A DNA stretch of 7,234 nt from Acidobacteriaceae bacterium (lineage in GTDB: Bacteria; Acidobacteriota; Terriglobia; Terriglobales; Acidobacteriaceae), in contig DAICZO010000086.1 in assembly GCA_027311125.1 (NCBI GenBank), forward strand, positions 1 to 7,234, in the 5' to 3' direction. Position 1 is the first letter of the stretch. Every line of letters starts with the position of its first letter. This document shows positions 1-5,753 of this stretch, one piece after another. Below the pieces are notes generated by a model that was not told the DNA's origin, made no database searches, and saw only the letters and a program-made list of their open reading frames with translations. The translations under genes were made by a program, and so were the position numbers.

Positions 1-152
1 ATTTAGACGTGCTGGGTGAGGGATGCAACCTTCGTGAGCAGGAGCAGCTCCTTGATATGGTCGCTTTGTCGTCGACGGCCAGAAGATCTGGATGGACTCA
101 TCTGGGTTTGATTGATGACAGCGTGCGCGTTTGTAAGGTGAATCGGCTATAA
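1..152 (+). CDS. Possible C-terminal end of an unrecognised protein, truncated by the window edge
   Basis: An open frame enters from the left edge (first full codon at base 3) and runs 49 codons to a TAA at 150-152. The C-terminal stretch is hydrophilic and mixed in charge, with residues such as REQEQLLDMVALSS and ending KVNRL. I do not recognise a family. A stop-free run of this length is not rare by chance, so the main support is its plausible protein-like composition and its position: it would converge on the large minus-strand gene, with about 90 bases between the two stops. Composition is moderate GC, like the neighbouring ATPase gene and unlike the GC-rich genes to the right, so it may belong to the same acquired segment. 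It could equally be non-coding. Confidence 0.3.
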   Translation, partial: LDVLGEGCNLREQEQLLDMVALSSTARRSGWTHLGLIDDSVRVCKVNRL

Positions 153-218
153 CAATCTGCTTCAAGCTATGTGTCACATCCAAACCGACGATGACGATCT
201 CCCCTAATAAAATCCACC

Positions 219-244
219 AACAGACCTAAAAATAAACGTCTGTT
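219..244 (-). terminator. Inverted repeat just after the ATPase gene stop, possible terminator
   Basis: Perfect 7-base arms AACAGAC (219-225) and GTCTGTT (238-244) flank a 12-base A/T-rich spacer. The repeat starts directly after the TAG of the minus-strand gene. Read on the minus strand, a 7-bp stem with a T-rich loop is followed within a few bases by GGATTTTATTAG, which is only a weak U-tract. It may end transcription or protect the 3' end. It lacks the GC-rich stem and clean T-run of a textbook intrinsic terminator. Confidence 0.35.
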
Positions 245-2644
245 CTATCCATCGTGCGTACATCCGAGAGCAATCCGGAACGCGGGGTGGATGCAGTACG
301 CATAATGAGAGATCCCAGCAGTCAGCATGTTGGAGTTGTGCTCATACTGGTATGAGAAACGTTCTTCTTCATCATCTAGATAGATGCCGAGGACTCCAAA
401 CCAAAGCAGGATTTCGGTAACGCTTGAGATCTCTTCAGGCCGGATTCCTGCATCCTCTAAACGCTTCGCCACATCCGCCTTAGAAAGTACCACAGACGAG
501 CCGATGAAGGCATATGGAACGTCGCCAAACTTCGCATTTACGTCCCTCATTTCAAGGCACACGTCAACGAGCGCGTCCGACGAGTAGCTCTGTTCGGCTT
601 GGAGGATGTCATCCTCCGTTAGCTTTTGATGTTGCCGGTTTACTCCTACGTCGATGCATTCCCGGACAAAGCGAAGCAGTTCTCTTGGCCGCATGAGGGT
701 ACGGTTAAGTACAAATTGGAAGGACTCCTCACCTTTGACATGTGACGGGAAAAATTGCGCCCACAGTGTATCGAAGTCCATTTCGCCATCGAGGCCTGAG
801 GACAACCGACGTGCTAGCAGTTGCTTGAGCACTTCCGGATCGTTCCAATCAAGGAGTGCTGCGGTTTCCTTGCCCCGTTCCGCAGGTTCGAGAATTAGGT
901 GCTGATAAATATCATTCCGGATAAACGCTACAGAGTGAAGTTCTACTCCTCTCGATTCAAACTGTCGCTCTAGCTTCCTTGTCGCTTCGAGCAAGGAACG
1001 CAGAATGGATATATCCTCCGGCAGCACGGAACGAATTGGCCAACCTTTATCAAGATTGTCTATTAAAATCCACACGCTCCGCCGGCTGATGCTCAGGTAT
1101 TCGGTCAGCGCCTCCAAGAGTTCCCTTATTTGGCGAGAATAGACGAGTTGTGTAATATCGGCGTTGGATTGAGGCTCCGCCATTTGACTACGCCTCTCTG
1201 TCACTTCGTTCACGAGCCGCAAAAGGCGTTCCGAAAAATCAGCTTGCTCTTCATCCGTTTCATTTGGGAATTCCTTCGCGATCCGATCAAACGCATTGCG
1301 CAGCCGTGCGTCCTTGTAGTGCGATGTGCCCTCATGCTTCGCTATTTGATATGCGATTTCTACGATGAGCAGGTAATTCCAAAATGCAGTAAGAAGGTGT
1401 TGCTGGTACCCACCCGAAAGCCCGGCCAATACAAATTCGCGCAGCTTTACAAGTTGGTGCCCTTCGGGTCGTAGATCGAGAACGAGATGGCTTTTTAGCG
1501 GTCGGAATGTCGAACGTAAGCTGTAAAAGAGTGCGCTCTTTCCCGTTCCTTTTCTCCCCACAACGAGTCGCGCATGGCCTTGTTTTGCCTTTTGATATTG
1601 GGCAGTAGGAATGAAATAGGAATCAAGTGCTTTGATCTCGTTTTCAGCGGCTAAGTCCCCGAGGTCTAGTTTTTCGAGTTGTGTAATCGGCAATGCCGTT
1701 GGAACAAACCTCATCGTCTGGATTTGTCCGATCACTTCGCCGAGCGTCGGAACGAGCATCTCGTGGATCTTTTTGGGGTGGTCATAGGTCAGAACAACAT
1801 CCCGGTAATCGATCGGCTGGGACTGTTGATGCTGTTGCAACATGACCACGCGCTTCCCACCAGCCATGCCGAGACCCGCGATAAACGCACACCGGGCATT
1901 ATGGATTCTGGCATTCTGATAGCTTGCGTTTAGAAGGTGCAGAAAGATCGCCCGCGAGCAGAGAGTATTCTTATAGATCTCATGCAGTGAAACGCGCCCC
2001 GTCTCGCGCGTATCAAGAAGCCGAAACCGTAACCGGGACTTCTTTATGACGGACAGCATTTTGATCGTGCCGTCGCTATCGACGGGAGCCTTCACCACAT
2101 AGAGTGGCGACTCATTGTTCAACAAGGGTCTGTTTATGTTGAGACGTGGGGGGTTGGGATTCGCAATGAGGTAGTCCTTGAGATCACTTGAAGTCTGGAA
2201 ATCGAAATAGCCGAGGGTATCGAGAATTCCAAGCTCAGCGAATTGGTGTTTATCCTCAATATATTTCGTATTCCGGATCGGGAGCACCGGAAGTCCGAGG
2301 CCAATAGCGAAGCCGATCTCGAACATGAGATTGAAATTGAGGGTCGTTACGTCCGCAACGACCATGTCTGTATACCGCATTGCTTTGCAAATCTCGCAAA
2401 AGATTATTTGCCCCGGCACATCGAGATCCTTCCACGTAATCCACCGCTTTGAACTCACCATCGTGCGGAGCTTTTCTACGGCCGATTCAATCGTCGAAGA
2501 AATCTCTGGCGGGTATTGGCCGAAAAGAAAGAGGGTGCTGGACGGGATCATCCCCAAGAAGCTTTGGTCACAAGGACCAGCAGCATATTCGCAAAATGAA
2601 GGAGGGACTCTTATGTCCAAGGCACTTGCTTCTATATCAAGCAT
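245..2644 (-). CDS. Tandem NDT/TIR-like domains fused to a P-loop (Sll1717-like) ATPase; candidate single-gene defence protein
   Basis: This 799-residue soluble protein shows no signal peptide or membrane segment. Residues about 36-150 look like a nucleoside 2-deoxyribosyltransferase-like Rossmann fold: an opening hydrophobic strand (STLFLFG), then VADVT (96-100) and NFNLMFEIGFAIGLGLPVL, with Glu109 at the usual catalytic position. Residues about 178-300 repeat the pattern (YVVKAP; NARCAFIAGLG; KRVVMLQ) without an equivalent Glu. A P-loop ATPase follows: Walker A GRKGTGKS (363-370), Walker B VWILIDNLD (524-532), an arginine sensor-like motif FIRNDIY (574-580) and RPRELLRFV (652-660). Together these resemble the Sll1717 P-loop ATPase family. 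Residues about 690-799 may form a winged-helix-like tail (YQYEH, CIHPAF). The ATG at 2644 is preferred because GAGG lies 9 bases upstream; Met32 has no comparable site. Codon use is lower in GC than in the genes to the right. The gene stands alone beside tRNA-Asn. The domain reading is fairly secure; a defence role is inference. Confidence 0.85.
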   Translation of the reverse strand: MLDIEASALDIRVPPSFCEYAAGPCDQSFLGMIPSSTLFLFGQYPPEISSTIESAVEKLRTMVSSKRWITWKDLDVPGQIIFCEICKAMRYTDMVVADVTTLNFNLMFEIGFAIGLGLPVLPIRNTKYIEDKHQFAELGILDTLGYFDFQTSSDLKDYLIANPNPPRLNINRPLLNNESPLYVVKAPVDSDGTIKMLSVIKKSRLRFRLLDTRETGRVSLHEIYKNTLCSRAIFLHLLNASYQNARIHNARCAFIAGLGMAGGKRVVMLQQHQQSQPIDYRDVVLTYDHPKKIHEMLVPTLGEVIGQIQTMRFVPTALPITQLEKLDLGDLAAENEIKALDSYFIPTAQYQKAKQGHARLVVGRKGTGKSALFYSLRSTFRPLKSHLVLDLRPEGHQLVKLREFVLAGLSGGYQQHLLTAFWNYLLIVEIAYQIAKHEGTSHYKDARLRNAFDRIAKEFPNETDEEQADFSERLLRLVNEVTERRSQMAEPQSNADITQLVYSRQIRELLEALTEYLSISRRSVWILIDNLDKGWPIRSVLPEDISILRSLLEATRKLERQFESRGVELHSVAFIRNDIYQHLILEPAERGKETAALLDWNDPEVLKQLLARRLSSGLDGEMDFDTLWAQFFPSHVKGEESFQFVLNRTLMRPRELLRFVRECIDVGVNRQHQKLTEDDILQAEQSYSSDALVDVCLEMRDVNAKFGDVPYAFIGSSVVLSKADVAKRLEDAGIRPEEISSVTEILLWFGVLGIYLDDEEERFSYQYEHNSNMLTAGISHYAYCIHPAFRIALGCTHDG

Positions 2645-2653
2645 CCAAACAAT

Positions 2654-2657
2654 CCTC
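2654..2657 (-). promoter_or_regulatory. Ribosome binding site fixing the ATPase gene start
   Basis: On the minus strand, GAGG lies 9 bases before the ATG at 2644 (context CTGAGGATTGTTTGG then ATG). No similar sequence precedes the next in-frame Met (residue 32), so this site supports the longer reading frame. Confidence 0.6.
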
Positions 2658-2674
2658 AGTTGACAGCAGCGATA

Positions 2675-2702
2675 AGCATACAGCGCCTAAATGAATGTCC
2701 AA
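2675..2702 (-). promoter_or_regulatory. Weak sigma70-like promoter candidate for the ATPase gene
   Basis: On the minus strand, TTGGAC (2697-2702) and TATGCT (2675-2680) are separated by 16 bases, about 30 bases before the start codon. Matches to consensus are 3/6 and 4/6, so the call is tentative. The heptamer ATGAATG occurs twice nearby on the plus strand (2691-2697 and 2708-2714, 17 bases apart). The first copy touches the -35 box, which would suit a regulator binding site, but this is speculation. Confidence 0.3.
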
Positions 2703-2767
2703 ATTAGATGAATGAATATGAAAAGCTAAGTCGAGTGTCCGGAGAGGAACTTAAACTTTCACGGGCC

Positions 2768-2833
2768 TATCCCCACTGGGACCCCCCAAAGATATCCCCA
2801 AAGTCTAATCTTGCTCGCTATGTTCTTTGGGGG
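2768..2833. repeat. Cluster of short C-rich direct and inverted repeats beside the tRNA 3' end
   Basis: TATCCCCA occurs at 2768-2775 and 2793-2800. CCCCAAAG occurs at 2784-2791 and 2796-2803. The inverse complement CTTTGGGG is at 2825-2832, extending to CTTTGGGGG with the first copy. The two left arms could therefore compete to pair with the single right arm (9 bp with a 33-base loop, or 8 bp with a 21-base loop). The cluster fills the gap between the tRNA-Asn 3' end and the ATPase gene. It might be a transcript end structure for the tRNA, or remnants of an integration site. No U-tract follows. Confidence 0.5.
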
Positions 2834-2851
2834 TAACTTGCTGAAAGTAAA

Positions 2852-2926
<75 letters not shown>

Positions 2927-2969
2927 GTGTGCGGGGGACGCGTTGTTAGAGACGCGAATCGCTCACCTA

Positions 2970-2998
2970 GTTATAACAAATGACGATGGCTGGGTCAA
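2970..2998 (-). promoter_or_regulatory. Strong sigma70-type promoter of tRNA-Asn
   Basis: On the minus strand, TTGACC (2993-2998) and TATAAC (2970-2975) are separated by exactly 17 bases. Each matches the consensus at five of six positions. Transcription would start near 2963, giving a leader of about 35 bases before the tRNA 5' end at 2926. This is the best promoter match in the window and fits a stable-RNA gene. Confidence 0.75.
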
Positions 2999-3098
2999 AG
3001 GGGGGCGGTTGGTTGGATTTTGGAGGGTTGCGGGCTGGGTTGCAGGCGACTATGGGGGGTTTGGTGGAGCGGCCTTCTGGAGAGTGTGGATGGGGCGT

Positions 3099-3126
3099 TA
3101 TGATGCAGGCAGCATAGAAAAAGGAG
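3099..3126 (+). promoter_or_regulatory. Ribosome binding site and possible -10 box of the AhpD-like gene
   Basis: AAGGAG at 3121-3126, 7 bases before the ATG at 3134, is a strong Shine-Dalgarno sequence and fixes the start. TATGAT (3099-3104) matches a -10 box at five of six positions, but the bases about 17 upstream are only a poor -35 match. The ribosome site is solid; the promoter is tentative. Confidence 0.55.
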
Positions 3127-3133
3127 TGTTGCC

Positions 3134-3712
3134 ATGCCCCGCATCTCTCGATTGAATCGCGATGAGGTTTCCGCCACTGCTGTGAGTATTTATGACCGGT
3201 ATCTGCAGGACCGTGGGAATGTTCCGAACATGTTTCGCACCATGGCGCACCGTCCGGAGATCTTTGAGACGATCATCCGGAATATGGAGGCGGTGCTGAA
3301 TACCGGGACGCTGCCGAAGGCGCTGAAGGAGCTGGTGATTGTGCGGACTTCGCAACTGAACAAGACGCCGTATTGCCTGGCTTCGCATACGACGATCTGC
3401 CGCAAGCTGGGCTGGTCGGACGAGCATATCGAGGCCCTGGAGCGGGCCGTTGCGAGCGGTAAGTTCAGCGAGGCGGAGCAGGTGGCGATCCATCTGGCGG
3501 AGGTGATGACGCTGGATGCGCATGGGTACAGCGATGCCGATTTTGCGCGGCTGCGCAGCTTCTACAGCGAGGGGGAGGTGGTGGAGTTGATGGCGGCAAT
3601 CGGGCTGTTCAACTACTTCAACCGCTTTAATGATGTGTTGCTGATGGAGCCGACCAAGCCGGCGAGTGCCGAGGAACTGGCGGCAGCGGGGATTGTGCCG
3701 GCGAGCGTTTAG
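3134..3712 (+). CDS. Carboxymuconolactone decarboxylase / AhpD-family protein (peroxidase-related)
   Basis: This 192-residue cytoplasmic all-helical protein belongs to the CMD/AhpD superfamily, whose members include alkylhydroperoxidases and gamma-carboxymuconolactone decarboxylases. The core is at about residues 45-100: KELVIVRTSQLNKTPYC then LASH. Glu66, Cys81 and His85 line up with the Glu, second Cys and His of the AhpD site E-x11-CxxC-x3-H. The first Cys is replaced by Thr78 (TPYC), so no CxxC redox pair exists; Cys89 is the only other cysteine close by. The C-terminal half (EVVELMAAIGLFNYFNRFND) is typical of the family. ATG 3134 follows AAGGAG at good spacing. The gene stands alone on the plus strand, with tRNA-Asn divergent on its left and the CAP gene convergent 30 bases to its right. 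Family assignment is firm; substrate and activity are unknown. Confidence 0.9.
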   Translation: MPRISRLNRDEVSATAVSIYDRYLQDRGNVPNMFRTMAHRPEIFETIIRNMEAVLNTGTLPKALKELVIVRTSQLNKTPYCLASHTTICRKLGWSDEHIEALERAVASGKFSEAEQVAIHLAEVMTLDAHGYSDADFARLRSFYSEGEVVELMAAIGLFNYFNRFNDVLLMEPTKPASAEELAAAGIVPASV

Positions 3713-3728
3713 CTGCTGCCGCAGGAAC

Positions 3729-3750
3729 CGTCTAGTGGTCGTCTAGGGGT
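3729..3750. repeat. Imperfect tandem duplication of 11 bases spanning the CAP gene stop
   Basis: Bases 3729-3739 (CGTCTAGTGGT) and 3740-3750 (CGTCTAGGGGT) are adjacent copies differing at one base. The CAP stop codon lies in the second copy, and the first lies in the 30-base gap before the convergent AhpD-like stop. It looks like a small slippage duplication that could have altered the last residues of the CAP protein. Confidence 0.6.
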
Positions 3751-4618
3751 AGAGGAGCACGGCGAGGGTGTAGGCGCTGAAGGAACCGGTGTCGGTGGCG
3801 GGGCAAGCGCCGACCAGTGCGCTGTGGTATTTGCCACTGGTGATGCGGGCGGTGAGCATGGGCGGCAGTTGCGTCAGCGAGGATGCGGTGTAGCGGAGGA
3901 CGAACCAGGGCCGGCGCGATCCGGCGAATCCGGTGGGCATGGTGCAGGTCTGGCGAGCATCCTGGATGGTGGCTCCGGGCTGCTGGCTGACGGTGATGCC
4001 GGTGCGGGAGAGTTCGCTGGCGACGCTGGACTCCTGCTGATCGAGGCTGAGCGAGGGTACGGTGTCGGCGAAGTCTTCGACGGCGTAGAGTTCTCCGTCG
4101 CGGGCGACGACGGCGATGCCGACGACGTTGACTTCGGGGTCGAGCAGGTTGTCGCGATGGCCTTCGGAGTTCATCCACATGGAGTGGATGTCGGCGGCGT
4201 CGGGTGCTTCGGCGACGTTCTCGGTGATGAGTGAAAAGTGAACTCCAGCCTGGGCTCCGCGGGCGGAGAGATCGGGCTCGTTGGGAAACTCATGCGAGAT
4301 GTCGGCGTGGTCGGCCATCTGGAGGGCGTGGAAGGAGGCTGCCTGGGCGAGGGTGGGGTCGAAGGTGAGCGGGCTGAGGCCGCGGGCGGTGCGCTCCTGA
4401 TTGGCGGCGGCGAGCAGATACTGGGCGTACTGGTCGGAGACGTCGGGCTGGCCGATGGTGAGGGTGTCGGTGAGGGCGACGGAAGAAAGGACGGAATCAG
4501 GCAGAGCATGCGGGGCATCGGCCAACGGAGTCGGCGCTGGAAACCAACCAGCGGCGGCGAACGTGATGTACGAGACAAGGAAGCGTGCTTGCAGGAGCGG
4601 AAACATGGCGAACGGCAC
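3743..4618 (-). CDS. Secreted CAP (SCP/PR1-like) domain protein with a C-terminal extension
   Basis: This 291-residue protein has a hydrophobic N-terminus (about residues 5-24, then a Pro/Ala-rich linker) consistent with a Sec signal peptide. The CAP domain covers about residues 62-185: NQERTARGLSPLTFD, the FHALQMADH helix, ISHEF with His109, ITENVA with Glu133, and MWMNSEGHRDNLL with His154. These are the usual CAP cavity residues. Bacterial CAP proteins are generally extracytoplasmic; their activities are mostly undefined. Residues about 205-291 form an extra, probably beta-rich region with two cysteines (225, 272) that could form a disulfide; I do not recognise it. The frame opens with GTG at 4618, while ATG at 4606 (Met5) has GGGGTG about 10 bases upstream and is an equally good or better start; both leave a signal peptide. 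The gene is convergent with the AhpD-like gene. Confidence 0.88.
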   Translation of the reverse strand: MPFAMFPLLQARFLVSYITFAAAGWFPAPTPLADAPHALPDSVLSSVALTDTLTIGQPDVSDQYAQYLLAAANQERTARGLSPLTFDPTLAQAASFHALQMADHADISHEFPNEPDLSARGAQAGVHFSLITENVAEAPDAADIHSMWMNSEGHRDNLLDPEVNVVGIAVVARDGELYAVEDFADTVPSLSLDQQESSVASELSRTGITVSQQPGATIQDARQTCTMPTGFAGSRRPWFVLRYTASSLTQLPPMLTARITSGKYHSALVGACPATDTGSFSAYTLAVLLYP

Positions 4619-4664
4619 CCCGGATGCTGCCTGACAACGCAGATAGCGCTGTCATCTATCCGTG

Positions 4665-4693
4665 ATTCTAGGAAGCCGCAGGCGTTTGCTGAA
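4665..4693 (-). promoter_or_regulatory. Tentative promoter of the CAP gene
   Basis: On the minus strand, TAGAAT (4665-4670, five of six matches to the -10 consensus) lies 17 bases after TTCAGC (4688-4693, three of six). It sits in the 146-base gap before the CAP gene. Just downstream, 5-base arms GATAG (4642-4646) and CTATC (4656-4660) form an inverted repeat near the expected transcript start, which could be an operator. Both are weak calls. Confidence 0.3.
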
Positions 4694-4721
4694 TACCACT
4701 TTTGGGGTGCAGGAGGGGTGT

Positions 4722-4759
4722 CCGGCTGGGCTGGCCGGGTGAAGAAACGAGCTGCTCGT
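4722..4759 (-). terminator. Possible transcription stop after fcl
   Basis: Immediately after the fcl TAA, the minus strand carries ACGAG-CAG-CTCGT (4747-4759), a 5-bp stem with a tight loop followed by TTTCTTC. A second GC-rich hairpin follows (4722-4738, arms CCGGC/GCCGG). The first has the order expected of an intrinsic terminator but is short and its T-run is interrupted. Confidence 0.35.
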
Positions 4760-4764
4760 GGGGG

Positions 4765-5748
4765 TTAGAGCTGATTCTGAATCTGGTTCCAGGTGAGGCG
4801 AATTCCCTGCTCCAGAGTGGTGGTGTGGTGCCAGCCGAGCGCGTGGAGGCGGGTGACGTCCATCAGCTTGCGGGGCGTGCCATCGGGTTTGGAGGGATCG
4901 AAGACCAGTGAACCGGTGAAGCCCAGAACGCGGGCTACGGTCTCGGCCAGTTCGCGGATGGTGACGTCCTCGCCGGTGCCGATGTTGATGAGGGGAGGGT
5001 CATTCTCGGTGAGCAGGCTGTGGAACCGCAGGTCGTCGAGGTTCATGAGGAAGACGCAGGCCTGGGCGAGATCGTCGGAGTAGAGGAGTTCGCGGCGTGG
5101 CGTTCCGGTTCCCCAGACGGTGATGTCGCGGGCTCCGGAGCGGATGGCCTCTGCGGTCTTGCGGATGAGAGCGGGCAGGACGTGGGAGGTGTTGAGGTCG
5201 AAGTTGTCGCCGGGTCCGTAGAGATTGGTGGGCATGGCGGCGAGGTAGTGGGTGCCGTACTGGCGGTTGTAGCTCCAGCACATCTCGATACCAGCGATCT
5301 TGGCCAGCGCGTAGGGGCGGTTGGTGGGTTCGAGTGGGCCGGTGAGCAGGCAGGACTCCGGCATGGGCTGGGGAGCGAGCTTGGGGTAGATGCAGGAGGA
5401 GCCGAGGAAGAGCAGGCGGGTGACACCGGACTGGCGCGAAGACTCGATGAGGTTGGTCTGGAGGATGAGGTTGTCGCGGATGAAGTCAGCCGGGTAGGTG
5501 TTGTTGGCGAGGATTCCGCCGACCTTGGCTGCGGCGAGGAAGACGTACTCGGGCTTCTCTGCCTGGAAGAACTGCTGAACAGCCGCTGTGTCGAGCAGGT
5601 TGAGTTCGGCGCGGGTGCGGGTGAGGATGTTGGTGTAGCCGAGGCGGGTGAGTTCGCGATGGATGGCAGAGCCAACGAGTCCGCGGTGGCCGGCGATAAA
5701 GATGCGTGCATCGAGCTGCATGTAGGGAGTTGCGGACTGGTCTGACAT
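4765..5748 (-). CDS. fcl: GDP-L-fucose synthase (GDP-4-keto-6-deoxymannose 3,5-epimerase/4-reductase)
   Basis: This enzyme converts GDP-4-keto-6-deoxy-D-mannose to GDP-L-fucose with NADPH, the last step of GDP-fucose synthesis. The 327 residues form an extended short-chain dehydrogenase: dinucleotide motif GHRGLVG (20-26), AAAKVGGI (72-79), catalytic GSSCIYP (116-122, Ser117 and Cys119), YALAK (Tyr146, Lys150), NLYGPGDNFD (175-184), SHV with His189, and the substrate-binding KPDGTPRKLMD (287-297). Length is about that of the E. coli enzyme (321 residues), with a short N-terminal extension before the nucleotide-binding strand. ATG 5748 lies 5 bases after the gmd stop, with GGGAG about 11 bases upstream; Met10 is a possible alternative start without a clear ribosome site. 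Tight spacing implies cotranscription and probably coupled translation with gmd. Confidence 0.96.
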   Translation of the reverse strand: MSDQSATPYMQLDARIFIAGHRGLVGSAIHRELTRLGYTNILTRTRAELNLLDTAAVQQFFQAEKPEYVFLAAAKVGGILANNTYPADFIRDNLILQTNLIESSRQSGVTRLLFLGSSCIYPKLAPQPMPESCLLTGPLEPTNRPYALAKIAGIEMCWSYNRQYGTHYLAAMPTNLYGPGDNFDLNTSHVLPALIRKTAEAIRSGARDITVWGTGTPRRELLYSDDLAQACVFLMNLDDLRFHSLLTENDPPLINIGTGEDVTIRELAETVARVLGFTGSLVFDPSKPDGTPRKLMDVTRLHALGWHHTTTLEQGIRLTWNQIQNQL

Positions 5749-5753
5749 GGCGG

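Noticed and set aside
1130..1474. Plus-strand open frame of 114 codons inside the ATPase gene
   Set aside because: Antisense to conserved ATPase sequence, with no ribosome site and no recognisable features.
2325..2663. Plus-strand open frame of 112 codons covering the ATPase gene start
   Set aside because: Considered as a small antitoxin or regulator because it overlaps the gene start, but it is antisense to the conserved NDT-like domain and its translation shows no DNA-binding or antitoxin pattern.
1..2850. Direct copy of the tRNA-Asn 3' end marking a second attachment site
   Set aside because: I found no convincing repeat of the tRNA 3' segment inside the window; the other end, if any, is outside.
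2938..2956. GACGCG repeated at 2938-2943 and 2951-2956 in the tRNA leader
   Set aside because: A six-base repeat in GC-rich DNA is easily chance, and the possible stem is only about 5 bp.
4238..4768. Plus-strand open frame of 176 codons opposite the CAP gene start and the following gap
   Set aside because: Mostly complementary to the CAP coding sequence, Gly/Glu-rich and without any domain; the part beyond it is too short to support a gene.
5020..5745. Plus-strand open frame of 241 codons opposite fcl
   Set aside because: Antisense shadow of fcl with low-complexity Gly/Val/Glu-rich translation.
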